Positions 17,374-25,181 of a stretch of 64,000 nt of DNA are shown here, in pieces. Both the position numbers and the translations under genes were made by a program. Numbering within the stretch: position 1 is the stretch's first letter; each line of letters opens with the position of its first letter. The notes beneath the pieces are model-generated. The model saw nothing but the letters and a program-made list of their open reading frames with translations, did no database searches and was not told the DNA's origin. This DNA is from Pseudomonas sp. MYb118 (lineage in GTDB: Bacteria; Pseudomonadota; Gammaproteobacteria; Pseudomonadales; Pseudomonadaceae), in NCBI RefSeq assembly GCF_040947875.1, contig NZ_JBFRXN010000002.1, forward strand, positions 3,162,001-3,226,000. The letters run 5' to 3'.

Positions 17374-17790
17374 GTGCTCACCAGCCTCAACCACCTGACC
17401 CTCGCCGTCACCGACCTCAATCGCAGCGTGGCGTTCTATCGCGACCTGTTGCAACTGCAACTCCACGCCACCTGGGACAAGGGTGCCTACCTGTCGTTGC
17501 CCGGCCTGTGGTTATGCCTTTCCCACGATCCCCTGCGCAGCGCCGAACCCGCCGCCGACTACACCCATTACGCCTTTACTTGCAGTGAGCCGGATTTCCC
17601 GTCATTCGTGGCCCGTCTGCAGGCCGGCAACGTCGATCAGTGGCGCGACAACCACAGTGAGGGCGCCTCGTACTATTTCCTCGACCCGGATGGCCACAAG
17701 CTCGAGGTCCATGTGGGTGACCTGGCTTCCCGGCTGGCGGCCTGCCGGCAGGAACCGTATGCGGGGATGAAGTTCTTCGACGAGCAGTGA
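17374..17790 (+). CDS. fosA: FosA-type fosfomycin thiol transferase
   Basis: 138 aa with a GTG start at 17374 ([15 protein letters not shown]) and GAGG at 17362-17365. A vicinal-oxygen-chelate fold metalloenzyme that adds glutathione to fosfomycin using Mn2+ and K+. The metal ligands H7, H65 (DYTHYAF) and E111 (HKLEVHVGD) are present, as are the K+-loop and substrate residues S95, S99, Y101 and R120. The lysine that contacts the drug in P. aeruginosa FosA (K90) is replaced by R91 in QWRDNHSEG. It is a chromosomal, intrinsic gene with normal local composition, and no mobile element is next to it. Confidence 0.9.
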   Translation: MLTSLNHLTLAVTDLNRSVAFYRDLLQLQLHATWDKGAYLSLPGLWLCLSHDPLRSAEPAADYTHYAFTCSEPDFPSFVARLQAGNVDQWRDNHSEGASYYFLDPDGHKLEVHVGDLASRLAACRQEPYAGMKFFDEQ

Positions 17791-17856
17791 ATCGAATTCC
17801 CGAGACCTGATATAGACTTGCCGCCATTCACCAATCAGTTCAAAAGGATCTGTTCG

Positions 17857-18495
17857 ATGACCCCCTCGCTGTTGATGGCCGTTCTCGCCTCGGGTTTCAT
17901 CTATGGCATCACCCCCGGCCCAGGCGTGCTCGCGGTGTTTGGCATTGGCGCCGCACGCGGGCGGCGGGCCGGGGCGGGTTTTCTGTGCGGGCATCTTTTG
18001 GGCGACGTGGTCTGGTGCAGCACGGCGCTGATTGCAATTGTCGGCGCCCGGGAAATCGGCAGCAGCGCGTTTGACGTGCTGGGTGTGCTCAGCGGCTTGT
18101 ACCTGTTCTGGCTCGGCCTGCGCGCCGTGCGGGCCAAACGCAGCAGCGCCGATGCGCCTCAGGGCCCGGCGCGCCAGCCGTTCTGGCACGGCGTGCTGTT
18201 CGGCCTGACCAACCCCAAGGCCTACCCGGTGGCGGTGGCAACTTTTACCGCGTTGCTGTCCAGCCGCGCCGAGTTGCTCAATTGGGCGATGCTGCCGTGG
18301 CTGATCGTACTGAGCTTCGTCGGTGGCCTGTTGGCCTACGCCATTCTCGTCGGCATCGTCGGTGCGCGGCGGGTGCGCAGCCTCTATCAACGGCATGAAC
18401 TGTTGATCACCCGGTTGTGCGGGGTGATGTTCATCGGTTTTGCCATCAACGCCCTGGCACATGCGTTGCCGGGGCTGATGCCGAACAAGGCCTGA
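17857..18495 (+). CDS. LysE/RhtB family exporter
   Basis: 212 aa from ATG 17857 with AAAGGATC upstream. Six hydrophobic segments and the family signature ITPGPGVLAVFGIGAARGRRAG near the N-terminus. LysE-family proteins export amino acids or related small molecules across the inner membrane; the substrate is unknown. The next gene starts 4 bases after the stop, so the two are co-transcribed although functionally unlike. Confidence 0.9.
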   Translation: MTPSLLMAVLASGFIYGITPGPGVLAVFGIGAARGRRAGAGFLCGHLLGDVVWCSTALIAIVGAREIGSSAFDVLGVLSGLYLFWLGLRAVRAKRSSADAPQGPARQPFWHGVLFGLTNPKAYPVAVATFTALLSSRAELLNWAMLPWLIVLSFVGGLLAYAILVGIVGARRVRSLYQRHELLITRLCGVMFIGFAINALAHALPGLMPNKA

Positions 18496-18498
18496 GGC

Positions 18499-19848
18499 AT
18501 GCCAGGCAGAAACCCTGCGCCGCAGGCGAGCTATTTCGATCTGCTGCTGGACGCCGTTTGCGCCGTCGACAAGCAAGGCCGCTTCGTTTTTGTCAGCGCG
18601 GCCTGCGAGCGTATTTTCGGTTACACCGCAGACGAGTTGGTCGGCCAGCCGATGATCGAACTGGTGCACCCCGCCGATCGCCTGCGCACTCTGGAGGCGG
18701 CGCGGGAAATCATGGGCGGCGACCCCAAGCTCAACTTCGAAAACCGCTACGTGCGCAAGGATGGCCGGGTGGTGCATATCCTCTGGTCGGCGCGCTGGTC
18801 GGAGGTCGATCAACTGCGCATCGCCGTGGCCCGCGACATCACCGAGCGCAAGCAGGCCGAGTCGCGCCAGGCAGCGTTGTATGCGATTTCCGAGGCGGCC
18901 CATGCCGCGGAAGACCTGCTGGCGCTGTTCAAGCGCATCCACCTGATCATCGGCGAGTGGCTGCCGGCGCTGAATTTTTCCGTGGCGCTGTATGACGAAC
19001 ACTGCGCGCAGATCAACTTTCCCTATCACGTCGACGACCACGAACATCAGCCCGAGCAACCCGGCACCGTCACCGGCCGGCTGTGTGCCGAAGTGATCCG
19101 CACGGGCCTGCCGATCCTGCTGACGCCGGGGCAGGAGGACGCGCCGCAAGGGTTCGAAGAACTGGTCGCGGCCCAGCAGTCACCGTGCTGGCTCGGTGTG
19201 CCACTGAACTCGCAGAACGGCACCATCGGTGCGCTGATCGTCAAAAGCGTGGCCGGCGGTGAGCGCTACACCGAACAGGACAAGGAGTTGCTGCAATTCG
19301 TCTGCGCCCAGGTCGCCACCGCGATCGAACGCAAGCAACTGCATGCGCGGCTGCAACGCATGGCCCAGTACGATCAACTGACGCAACTGCCCAATCGCGC
19401 CTTGCTGCGCGACCGCCTCAAGGCCTCGCTGACCCTGGCCAAACTGGACGGCGGGCGCATGGCGTTGCTGTACGTCGATCTGGACCGCTTCAAGGAAGTC
19501 AACGACACCCACGGGCATGCGGTCGGCGACATGCTGCTGCAAGCGGTAGCCAACCGGCTCAAGGGCTGCGTGCGTGAAACCGACACCGTGGCGCGTATCG
19601 GCGGCGATGAGTTCGTGGTGTTGCTGCACAGCATTCGCACGGCAGAAGACGCCGACAACGTGGCCGGCAAAATCCGCTTGGTGCTGGCGCAACCGTTACG
19701 CCTGGATGGGCACAGCCTGAACATCCAGCCCAGCATTGGCGTCGCCAGTTTCCCCGACCACGGCACGGAAGAAAAACAACTGTTCCGACATGCCGACGAA
19801 GCCATGTACAGCGCCAAGCGGCAGCATCACCTCAGCCACAAGATCTAA
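18499..19848 (+). CDS. PAS-GAF-GGDEF diguanylate cyclase
   Basis: 449 aa. A PAS domain (about 13-115) ends with the PAC-type DITERKQAESRQA. A GAF domain (about 125-280) follows, then a GGDEF domain (about 285-445) with the active-site IGGDEF near 368. RETD lies five residues before GGDEF, so the c-di-GMP inhibitory I-site is intact and there is no EAL domain. No transmembrane segments, so it is a cytoplasmic sensor. It makes c-di-GMP in response to an unknown PAS/GAF signal. Confidence 0.92.
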   Translation: MPGRNPAPQASYFDLLLDAVCAVDKQGRFVFVSAACERIFGYTADELVGQPMIELVHPADRLRTLEAAREIMGGDPKLNFENRYVRKDGRVVHILWSARWSEVDQLRIAVARDITERKQAESRQAALYAISEAAHAAEDLLALFKRIHLIIGEWLPALNFSVALYDEHCAQINFPYHVDDHEHQPEQPGTVTGRLCAEVIRTGLPILLTPGQEDAPQGFEELVAAQQSPCWLGVPLNSQNGTIGALIVKSVAGGERYTEQDKELLQFVCAQVATAIERKQLHARLQRMAQYDQLTQLPNRALLRDRLKASLTLAKLDGGRMALLYVDLDRFKEVNDTHGHAVGDMLLQAVANRLKGCVRETDTVARIGGDEFVVLLHSIRTAEDADNVAGKIRLVLAQPLRLDGHSLNIQPSIGVASFPDHGTEEKQLFRHADEAMYSAKRQHHLSHKI

Positions 19849-19956
19849 GCCGTTCGTCGCATCATCGCCGATTTTTTCTAAACCTTTGCCGTGATGAAAA
19901 TTCTCACATTAGGCGGGCTCCTGCTCGCCGCGATCATCACCAAGAGGTAGAGAATC

Positions 19957-20115
19957 ATGCCTAACTCAAGAAACTCGAACTCGGGAAATTTCGCCAACGA
20001 TCGAACGAAGGCGACTGAAGCGGGTCGCAAAGGTGGGAAAACGACCACCACGACCGTCGATAAAGAACCGTCGAAAACGGAGACAGACCGCAAAGGCGGC
20101 CAGAAATCCAAATAG
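19957..20115 (+). CDS. Small KGG-motif stress-induced protein (con-10/YciG-like)
   Basis: 52 aa, too short for most ORF filters. It starts MPNSRNSNSGNFANDRTKA and carries two KGG motifs (EAGRKGGKT and TDRKGGQKSK), the hallmark of the con-10/general-stress KGG family. It is hydrophilic and probably intrinsically disordered. AGAGGTAGAG provides a ribosome binding site. Homologues accumulate in stationary phase or osmotic stress; the mechanism is unknown. A DUF4142 gene follows after a weak hairpin. Confidence 0.8.
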   Translation: MPNSRNSNSGNFANDRTKATEAGRKGGKTTTTTVDKEPSKTETDRKGGQKSK

Positions 20116-20141
20116 TGGTGACAGTCGTTTTGATTGAGAGG

Positions 20142-20163
20142 CGGGAGCGAAAGCTCCCGTTTG
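20142..20163 (+). terminator. Weak intrinsic terminator after the KGG gene
   Basis: CGGGAGC-GAAA-GCTCCCG with a stable GNRA-type tetraloop, followed by only three T residues. It likely attenuates rather than abolishes readthrough into the DUF4142 gene. Confidence 0.5.
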
Positions 20164-20189
20164 AATGTTCAAGAGAGGAGGGCGCGACC

Positions 20190-20693
20190 ATGAGCCGGAT
20201 GGCCACCCGAGTACGCAACGCCGGTTTTGCCACATTGCTGGGCCTGTGTGCCAACAGTGCCTTTGCCCAGACCCCCACCGAATTCATCAACGACGCCTCG
20301 GCCCAGGGCATGGCCGACATCGAAACCAGCCGCATGGCGCACCAGAAGTCGGAGTCGCGGGAGGTCAAGGACTACACCATCGTCGTCATCAACGACCGCA
20401 CCACCGCCAACCAGCACCTGGCGAAAATTGCCAAGCAACTGGACCTGCCCGTGGCACCGCGCGAAGAAGTGGTCGACAAGGCCAAGGCGCTGATGCCAGA
20501 AGTGAAAGAAGGCGATACCTTCGACCAGGCCTACGCCGCGAGCCAGGTGCAGACCACCGAGCAAGCCATCGAGCAGCTGCAACAGCAGGCGCAGACCACC
20601 GACATCCCCGAGATCAAGGCCTACGCCGAAGAAACCCTGCCCAAACTGCAAAACCACCTGCAGATGGCCAGGGCACTGCAGGCGAGCCGTTAA
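20190..20693 (+). CDS. Periplasmic DUF4142 protein
   Basis: 167 aa from ATG 20190 with GAGGAGGG ahead. The signal peptide ends NSAFA before QTPTEFIND. The mature part is a helical DUF4142 domain (ferritin-like helical bundle): FINDASAQGMADIETSRMAHQKS, then VKDYTIVVINDRTTANQHLAKIA. The family is often linked to stress conditions and has no proven function. Its position after the KGG gene supports a stress role. Confidence 0.85.
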   Translation: MSRMATRVRNAGFATLLGLCANSAFAQTPTEFINDASAQGMADIETSRMAHQKSESREVKDYTIVVINDRTTANQHLAKIAKQLDLPVAPREEVVDKAKALMPEVKEGDTFDQAYAASQVQTTEQAIEQLQQQAQTTDIPEIKAYAEETLPKLQNHLQMARALQASR

Positions 20694-20707
20694 GGACTTC
20701 ACCAACC

Positions 20708-20809
20708 CTGTGGGAGCGAGCCTGCTCGCGATGGTGGTCAACGATGACGCAGGCTACCTGAAAGTCCGCGTCGCCTGAACCACCCTCGCGAGCAGGCTCG
20801 CTCCCACAG
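20708..20809. repeat. REPIN
   Basis: Inverted pair GTGGGAGCGAGCCTGCTCGC / GCGAGCAGGCTCGCTCCCAC with a spacer of about 55 bases. Confidence 0.9.
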
Positions 20810-20831
20810 ATGTTTTGAACGCCTCAGGCCC

Positions 20832-20874
20832 CTGTGGTAGCGGGCTTGTCGAATCGTCGCACCGTCGCGATGAA
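20832..20874. repeat. Single REP with apical insert
   Basis: GTGGTAGCGGGCTT, then the block GTCGAATCGTCGCACCG, then TCGCGATG. This is the same insert as in the 12941-13045 element. No inverted partner is present. Confidence 0.7.
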
Positions 20875-20884
20875 GGCGACGCGG

Positions 20885-21295
20885 TCAACAATCATTCAAA
20901 TCAATCTTCTTCTTGCTGCTCACCGCCAAACTCACCAACGCCTGCACCTCGCCCTCACCCATGCTGCGATAGTGCTTGCGCAGCGCCTCCAACTGCTCGA
21001 GGTCGAGCAACTCCAGCCCCAGCATGGCGTTCTGCGCTTCCTTGTTCACCCGCAGCAGTTCATCGATCTTCAGATGCAGGATGTCCGTATCGCGGTTCTG
21101 CGTGTTCTGGATCAAAAACACCATCAGAAACGTGATGATCGTCGTCGAGGTATTGATGATCAGCTGCCAGGTGTCGTTGTAATCGAAAATCGGCCCACTC
21201 AACCCCCACAACCCAATCAGAATCAAAGCCCCCATGAACGTCCTGGGGCTACCGGCCCACAAGGCGAGCTTCTGCGAGATCTTTGCGAATTTCAT
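20885..21295 (-). CDS. Low-affinity iron permease family protein
   Basis: 136 aa. Two transmembrane helices (about 20-35 and 46-63; GALILIGLWGLSGPIFDYND and WQLIINTSTTIITFLMVFLIQN) are followed by NTQNRDTDILHLKIDELLR, characteristic of the Iron_permease (PF04120) family. The C-terminal third is charged. Iron transport by bacterial members is not well proven. It is a single gene convergent with the DUF4142 gene across REPs. Confidence 0.85.
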   Translation of the reverse strand: MKFAKISQKLALWAGSPRTFMGALILIGLWGLSGPIFDYNDTWQLIINTSTTIITFLMVFLIQNTQNRDTDILHLKIDELLRVNKEAQNAMLGLELLDLEQLEALRKHYRSMGEGEVQALVSLAVSSKKKIDLNDC

Positions 21296-21444
21296 TGCCG
21301 TGTTCCTTATTGGGATGCGCCTGAAGGTGTGACAGCGCGGGGGCTATGAAAATTCTGCTTACACTTGAGTCGGGTTGAGTAGGGCAGTTCGCATTCGACG
21401 CGGTATGGTAGCGGACCGCTTTTTCGCATCGACAGGAGAACGCC

Positions 21445-22215
21445 ATGACCTGGTCCGCCAAACAGTACGTCGCTTTCGAAGATGAACGCACCCGCCCGGC
21501 TCGCGACCTGCTCGCGGCCATCCCGCCCCGGGAGGTGCGCAGCGCCATCGACATCGGTTGCGGCCCGGGCAATTCCACCGAGCTTCTGGTCGAGCGCTTC
21601 GCCGGTGCCACGGTGCGCGGCGTCGACAGCTCACCCGACATGATCGAGGCCGCCCGCAAACGGCTGCCGCACATCCCGTTCGACACCGTCGACATCGCCA
21701 ACTGGAACGACAGCACCGCTTTCGACGTCATCTTCGCCAACGCCGTGCTGCAATGGTTGCCCGACCACGCAACCTTGCTGCCGTCACTGGCCGCACGCCT
21801 GACCCCAGGCGGCAGCCTGGCCATCCAGATGCCCGACACCCTCAACCAGCCATCCCACCGCCTGATGCGCGAAATCGCCGCTGACGGCCCATGGGCCAGC
21901 AAACTGAGCGACGCCAGCGCACAACGCACCCAAGTGGCGGCGGCAAGTGACTACTACGCCATGCTCAAACCGCATTGCAGCCGCGTCGACGTCTGGCACA
22001 CCACCTATCACCACCCGCTGGCGGGCGGCGCGTCAGGTATCGTCGAGTGGTTCAAGGGCAGTGGCTTGCGCCCGTACCTGCAACCGTTGAGCGAGGCCGA
22101 GCGAGCGCAGTACCTGGAGCGCTACCTCGCCGCCATCGAGCAGGTCTATCCAACCCTGGACGATGGCTCGGTGCTGCTGCCGTTCCCGCGCTTGTTCATC
22201 GTCGCGACCCGCTGA
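21445..22215 (+). CDS. tam: Trans-aconitate 2-methyltransferase
   Basis: 256 aa, normal length. It starts MTWSAKQYVAFEDERTRPARD with a class I SAM motif IDIGCGPGNSTELL and the specific segments FANAVLQWLPDH and SLAIQMPDTLNQPSHRLM seen in Tam. It methylates trans-aconitate, an aconitase inhibitor formed spontaneously from cis-aconitate, in the cytoplasm. Single-gene unit. Confidence 0.93.
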   Translation: MTWSAKQYVAFEDERTRPARDLLAAIPPREVRSAIDIGCGPGNSTELLVERFAGATVRGVDSSPDMIEAARKRLPHIPFDTVDIANWNDSTAFDVIFANAVLQWLPDHATLLPSLAARLTPGGSLAIQMPDTLNQPSHRLMREIAADGPWASKLSDASAQRTQVAAASDYYAMLKPHCSRVDVWHTTYHHPLAGGASGIVEWFKGSGLRPYLQPLSEAERAQYLERYLAAIEQVYPTLDDGSVLLPFPRLFIVATR

Positions 22216-22219
22216 AAGC

Positions 22220-22324
22220 TCATCGATCCTTCCGGCGGGCGCTCAGGTACTCGAAAAGAAATGAAGCAAAGCCGAACAGCCCGATCATCGAAACGATCAT
22301 GAGCCCCAACTCTGAGTTATCCAT
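22220..22324 (-). CDS. Possible 34-residue single-pass membrane protein
   Basis: The ATG at 22324 opens MDNSELGLMIVSMIGLFGF followed by ASFLFEYLSARRKDR and a TGA at 22220-22222, only 4 bases from the tam stop (convergent). It has a short acidic N-terminus, one hydrophobic helix (about 7-26) and a positively charged C-terminus, the layout of a small inner-membrane protein. A weak GAGA lies 5-9 bases upstream. No family recognised. It resembles in shape, but not in sequence, small subunits such as KdpF or CcoM. Confidence 0.5.
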   Translation of the reverse strand: MDNSELGLMIVSMIGLFGFASFLFEYLSARRKDR

Positions 22325-22700
22325 GCTGATCTCGGTGTGGAGGGTGAGCGGGCAGGGTAGGGGAGATTTGGGCGGGATTGATGTGGGGTTACGGAGTCTT
22401 TACGGGGGTGTGGGGATCTATACGCAAGTTATACGGGGGGGGACACGCAGCTTTTTGAAGCGACTATGGATTTGACATCGGCGACACCCCTGTTCAAAGA
22501 TCACCGCAAGAGCGCGAAATCTGTTGCCTTGCAGGGCGATAGCAGACGTAGGTACCTCAGCGATGCTGCAACATCGGTGTAAGGTGAGACCTCTTCATCC
22601 CATTTCCTGAGGATGCAAATATCAGGATTCAAATTCAAAAGGGCAGCTTCAAAGCTGCCCTTTTTCTTTGGCTACCCAAAAGACCTTGGGTGTCGCCGTT
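22325..22700. other. Intergenic stretch: possible small-RNA gene ending in a terminator
   Basis: No ORF with support. A perfect -35-like TTGACA is at 22472-22477 with only a poor -10 downstream. Between 22510 and 22665 there is a small hairpin (CGATG-CTGCAA-CATCG, about 22561-22576), three GGA trinucleotides in short A/T-rich contexts, and a strong terminator. This layout would suit a small RNA on the plus strand, but I do not recognise a family. Confidence 0.3.
22637..22665. terminator. Bidirectional intrinsic terminator
   Basis: AAAAGGGCAGCTT-CAA-AGCTGCCCTTTTT: a GGGCAGCTT/AAGCTGCCC stem with an A-run on one side and a T-run on the other, so it can end transcripts from both directions. On the minus strand it lies 36 bases after the DUF3077 stop. 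Confidence 0.85.
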
Positions 22701-22991
22701 TCACTGCTGACCGTCGGTCTTCATTGGCGGCCATCGGCTCAGCACTTTCTGCACATCATCGACAACCGCCTTGCTCATCGACGTTAAATGATGCGCGGCC
22801 CAAGCGTGGCGGTCGCTGTCCCGCGAGTACGCGGCGTCGACGGTCAGCAGCCTGGCCAGGTGGAGCAGATCCGATACTTGCTCCAGGGCATCGACGATGG
22901 GCACGCCGCGGTTCACTCGGAACAGTGGTTCGTTGTTGCAGTAGTGGAAGGGGGTGAGGCCGATGGTCGTTAGTCTGGGGTCGTCGCTCAT
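22701..22991 (-). CDS. DUF3077 family protein
   Basis: 96 aa. TTIGLTPFHYCNNEPLFRVNRGVPIVDALEQVSDLLHLA is the family core. The function is unknown; such genes are multicopy in Pseudomonas and often found in accessory regions. A strong ribosome binding site CGGAGGTGACGT precedes the ATG. Upstream on the same strand is a structured leader with an anti-Shine-Dalgarno sequence complementary to that site (see the C4-like RNA), so translation is probably repressed by antisense pairing. Confidence 0.75.
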   Translation of the reverse strand: MSDDPRLTTIGLTPFHYCNNEPLFRVNRGVPIVDALEQVSDLLHLARLLTVDAAYSRDSDRHAWAAHHLTSMSKAVVDDVQKVLSRWPPMKTDGQQ

Positions 22992-23129
22992 ACGTCACCT
23001 CCGTTCGAAAAGCTGCTCAAGGATTGAGCTGCGATTTGGGAGGGCGCGGTGGAATTGATTTCTTTGGAATTGGGTGTTGGCTTGGGCATAGATGGAACTC
23101 CGATGCTATTCGAAAGGGACCATCACCAT

Positions 23130-23292
23130 CTCGCTACCAAACGGAGGGTGGTGGCCATACGAAGGTTGGTAGACCGGGCATCGGAGCCGGCGCCCCCGAA
23201 AGAGCCCTTCGCATGGCCACCATAAAATACGACCCAGAGGAGGGCCGAAACAGGTGACGCTATGCGTCGATGCGGAGGGTCTACCAAACCCC
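23130..23292 (-). ncRNA. C4-antisense-like leader RNA upstream of DUF3077
   Basis: On the minus strand, 17-base arms TGGTGGCCATGCGAAGG (23222-23206) and CCTTCGTATGGCCACCA (23165-23149) pair with one mismatch around a 40-base loop. Directly 3' of the stem is CACCCTCCGTT (23150-23140), which complements the DUF3077 Shine-Dalgarno AACGGAGGTG (23005-22996) with one bulged C. Copies of CTACCAA/TTGGTAG at 23134, 23164 and 23281 allow alternative pairings. This is the layout of phage P1/P7 C4 RNA, in which a processed leader represses the downstream gene. Family assignment is by motif logic, not by a covariance-model hit. Confidence 0.6.
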
Positions 23293-23535
23293 GATCACTG
23301 GTTTTGTCAGTGACGGAAAAACGATAAATCCCACCCCAAAAACGCACAAGCCGGCGGATTCTCACGTAACCGTAGGCAACGACGCAAGGTGTTGTAGCTT
23401 TCACGAGGTGTCTGGAGGGCGTGCTTAAACAGAAGTGTTTGAGGCAAATCCCGGGTACAAAAAAACCGGCCATTAGGGCCGGATTCTTGACTTGCATCCC
23501 CCGTCATACCGACGTTTGGAACGTGGTCTGAGTGG
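23287..23535. repeat. Left copy of a ~248-bp direct repeat (tRNA-flank duplicate)
   Basis: It starts CCCGATCACTG and ends GTCTGAGTGG, and is roughly 75-80 percent identical by eye to 25307-25554. It contains a terminator hairpin (23458-23486) and the strings GTAGGCAACGACGC, GTGTTGTAGCTTTCA and CTTGCATCCCCCGTCA shared with the right copy. The right copy abuts the CCA end of tRNA-Gly. After the left copy, TTCGGGTGGAGGAAA resembles a decayed tRNA 3' end. The two copies bracket the AbiE genes. Confidence 0.85.
23458..23486 (-). terminator. Terminator hairpin in the left repeat copy
   Basis: CCGGCC-ATTA-GGCCGG with an A-run on its plus-strand left side (a T-run on the minus strand). It lies about 80 bases after the AbiE toxin stop and can end that transcript. 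Confidence 0.7.
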
Positions 23536-23564
23536 TTCGGGTGGAGGAAAATTACGCAGGTGTG

Positions 23565-24572
23565 TCAGGTAGCCGCTGCGTTCAGGAGAGTCTCGAGTTC
23601 TTCACATGCAGTCATCAGGTTATCGAACGCCGGAGGCGGACTGTCGAACATTCCACCTTCGAGCATCTTGTCGTAGTCCTTCGCCAGGTTATCGCGAGCT
23701 TTTCCAACTGGCACCAGGCGAAGATTGCCGCCCACTGCATGCCGGTAGTCGATGGTGGTGCCATCTGCAGCCTTCTCTACAAAGAAGCAGGACTTATGCT
23801 CTGCGACGCGTGCGGCAATGTCTCGCCGTGAAATAACTTGCTTGAACTCGTGGTTTTGCACGATGGCGTTCAGGTCATGCCAATGCCTGGCAAATCGCTC
23901 GCTCTTCAGGCGCTCCTGGACGCAGTACACATGCGCCGCTGTCGCTTTCTCCCAGAACGTACGCGCTACATCCATCACAATGGGGTTTGCCTCAGGAAAG
24001 ATGATGCCTTCCAGATGTGCGTGAACCATGTCGCACACAACATGATTGCGGCGGTGCGGCTCCCCTGTCGATCGGGCGCCGAACTCCAGCATGACCCTGG
24101 GCGTCACGTAATCATGGACCGGTGTTTTCGCAGGGTAGTGCAAGTACAGTTTGTCCCCATCCTGAACAAGTTCTGCCCCCGGCGCCTCCGCCGCCAGCGC
24201 ATCGGCCAGAGTCGGAAAAACCGACTGTTCTATCCAGCCTGGGAGAAGATCGCGGGCCTTGCTGCTCCACTTTCTGGCTTGACTACCACTGGGGGGAATC
24301 TCGCTTTGCGCCTCGGGCAAAAGCTGGCGAATGTCGTAGGTCAGATCAATGTCTTCCGAAAACCGATCAATCAGGCGGTACACCTTGGAAAGTGAGGTGC
24401 CACCCTTGAACGTCAGATGATCGCCCACGGGATCTGAGAAGATTTTTCCCAAGGTCCACACCACCCACAGGTCTTTTTCCAACAGGTACGCAGGGCGGCC
24501 AAGGTCGGAGGCTGCCTGGAGAATGACTTCCCTCTGGTCAGCTGAGGACAGCGAGAAGAAATAATCAGGCAA
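23565..24572 (-). CDS. AbiEii-type nucleotidyltransferase toxin
   Basis: 335 aa. The AbiEii/AbiGii toxin (PF08843) signature FKGGTSLSKVYRLIDRFSEDIDL is at residues 55-77 (GGTS 57-60; D75 and D77-region acidic pair of the nucleotidyltransferase fold). A later basic/acidic segment ERFARHWHDLNAI matches the family's R-x-HDL-like motif near 225. Its start overlaps the antitoxin gene by 8 bases, the normal AbiE arrangement. AbiE systems are toxin-antitoxin modules that can abort phage infection; toxins of this family modify tRNA ends with nucleotides. The cassette has no integrase. Confidence 0.88.
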   Translation of the reverse strand: MPDYFFSLSSADQREVILQAASDLGRPAYLLEKDLWVVWTLGKIFSDPVGDHLTFKGGTSLSKVYRLIDRFSEDIDLTYDIRQLLPEAQSEIPPSGSQARKWSSKARDLLPGWIEQSVFPTLADALAAEAPGAELVQDGDKLYLHYPAKTPVHDYVTPRVMLEFGARSTGEPHRRNHVVCDMVHAHLEGIIFPEANPIVMDVARTFWEKATAAHVYCVQERLKSERFARHWHDLNAIVQNHEFKQVISRRDIAARVAEHKSCFFVEKAADGTTIDYRHAVGGNLRLVPVGKARDNLAKDYDKMLEGGMFDSPPPAFDNLMTACEELETLLNAAAT

Positions 24573-25155
24573 TAAGAGTCACCTTCCCAATCATCGCCCC
24601 CATCCAGGAGGGTAGAACGGCTCGAAGGCTCATCAACCGCGACCACTCATGTTCGCAAAGCCGCCGATGCAATGCCTGGATCAAGCTGCTCGATTGTGAC
24701 TCGCCGAGCCAAGCCAGAGCGCGAATGGCCTCACCAGCGGCTGATGGTGCAACCATCCACTTAGGCGCATGTTTGATCTGAATCTCTGCCTTGCCAATTC
24801 TCAATGTGCGGGCACGACCACTGGTGAGAAACACTTGGCGCACGGGCACCTGCTGCGTCAGCCCGAGGTTGTTTGCAGCCTGTGCCCCACTCGACGTCAC
24901 CGTTTCGCTGGTTTTTTCAGCGAGAGCTTGAACAACTTTTTCCGGCTCTGGCGCACGGGTTCCGAACCGGCTCTTCACCGGCGCCACGTACATGCCGCGG
25001 CAGATACGTATCAACTTCCCCGACTTCGCCAGGCGCGAGAAAGCTTGGTCGACAGCGGCTCGACTGCCGAGGCTCAGAAATTCTCTGGGCGACAAGAGTT
25101 CACCTTCGGGCAAGGACTGGCTGCGCTGGTAAATAACTTCAGGAAGTTTCGACAT
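24565..25155 (-). CDS. AbiEi-like antitoxin / DUF6088 transcriptional repressor
   Basis: 196 aa. The N-terminal winged helix (SLPEGELLSPREFLSLGSRA, then AVDQAFSRLAKSGKLIRICRGMY) is the AbiEi antitoxin DNA-binding domain. The C-terminal part (VRQVFLTSGRARTLRIGKAEIQIKHAPKWM) is the DUF6088/AbiEi C-terminal domain. It should repress its own operon and counter the downstream toxin. A perfect 12-bp inverted repeat lies 27 bases upstream of the start, overlapping the likely promoter. Confidence 0.85.
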   Translation of the reverse strand: MSKLPEVIYQRSQSLPEGELLSPREFLSLGSRAAVDQAFSRLAKSGKLIRICRGMYVAPVKSRFGTRAPEPEKVVQALAEKTSETVTSSGAQAANNLGLTQQVPVRQVFLTSGRARTLRIGKAEIQIKHAPKWMVAPSAAGEAIRALAWLGESQSSSLIQALHRRLCEHEWSRLMSLRAVLPSWMGAMIGKVTLIA

Positions 25156-25181
25156 GACGGCACCGCTGTGGGGGTTGATGC

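Noticed and set aside
22220..22324. Assignment of the 34-aa ORF as KdpF or CcoM
   Set aside because: The sequence does not match either small subunit and no kdp or cytochrome-oxidase genes are near.
23123..23497. 124-codon minus-strand ORF spanning the left repeat and the C4-like RNA
   Set aside because: The upstream half shares a frame with the right repeat copy, but the rest crosses the structured RNA; no ribosome binding site or recognised domain. Kept only as an observation on frame conservation.
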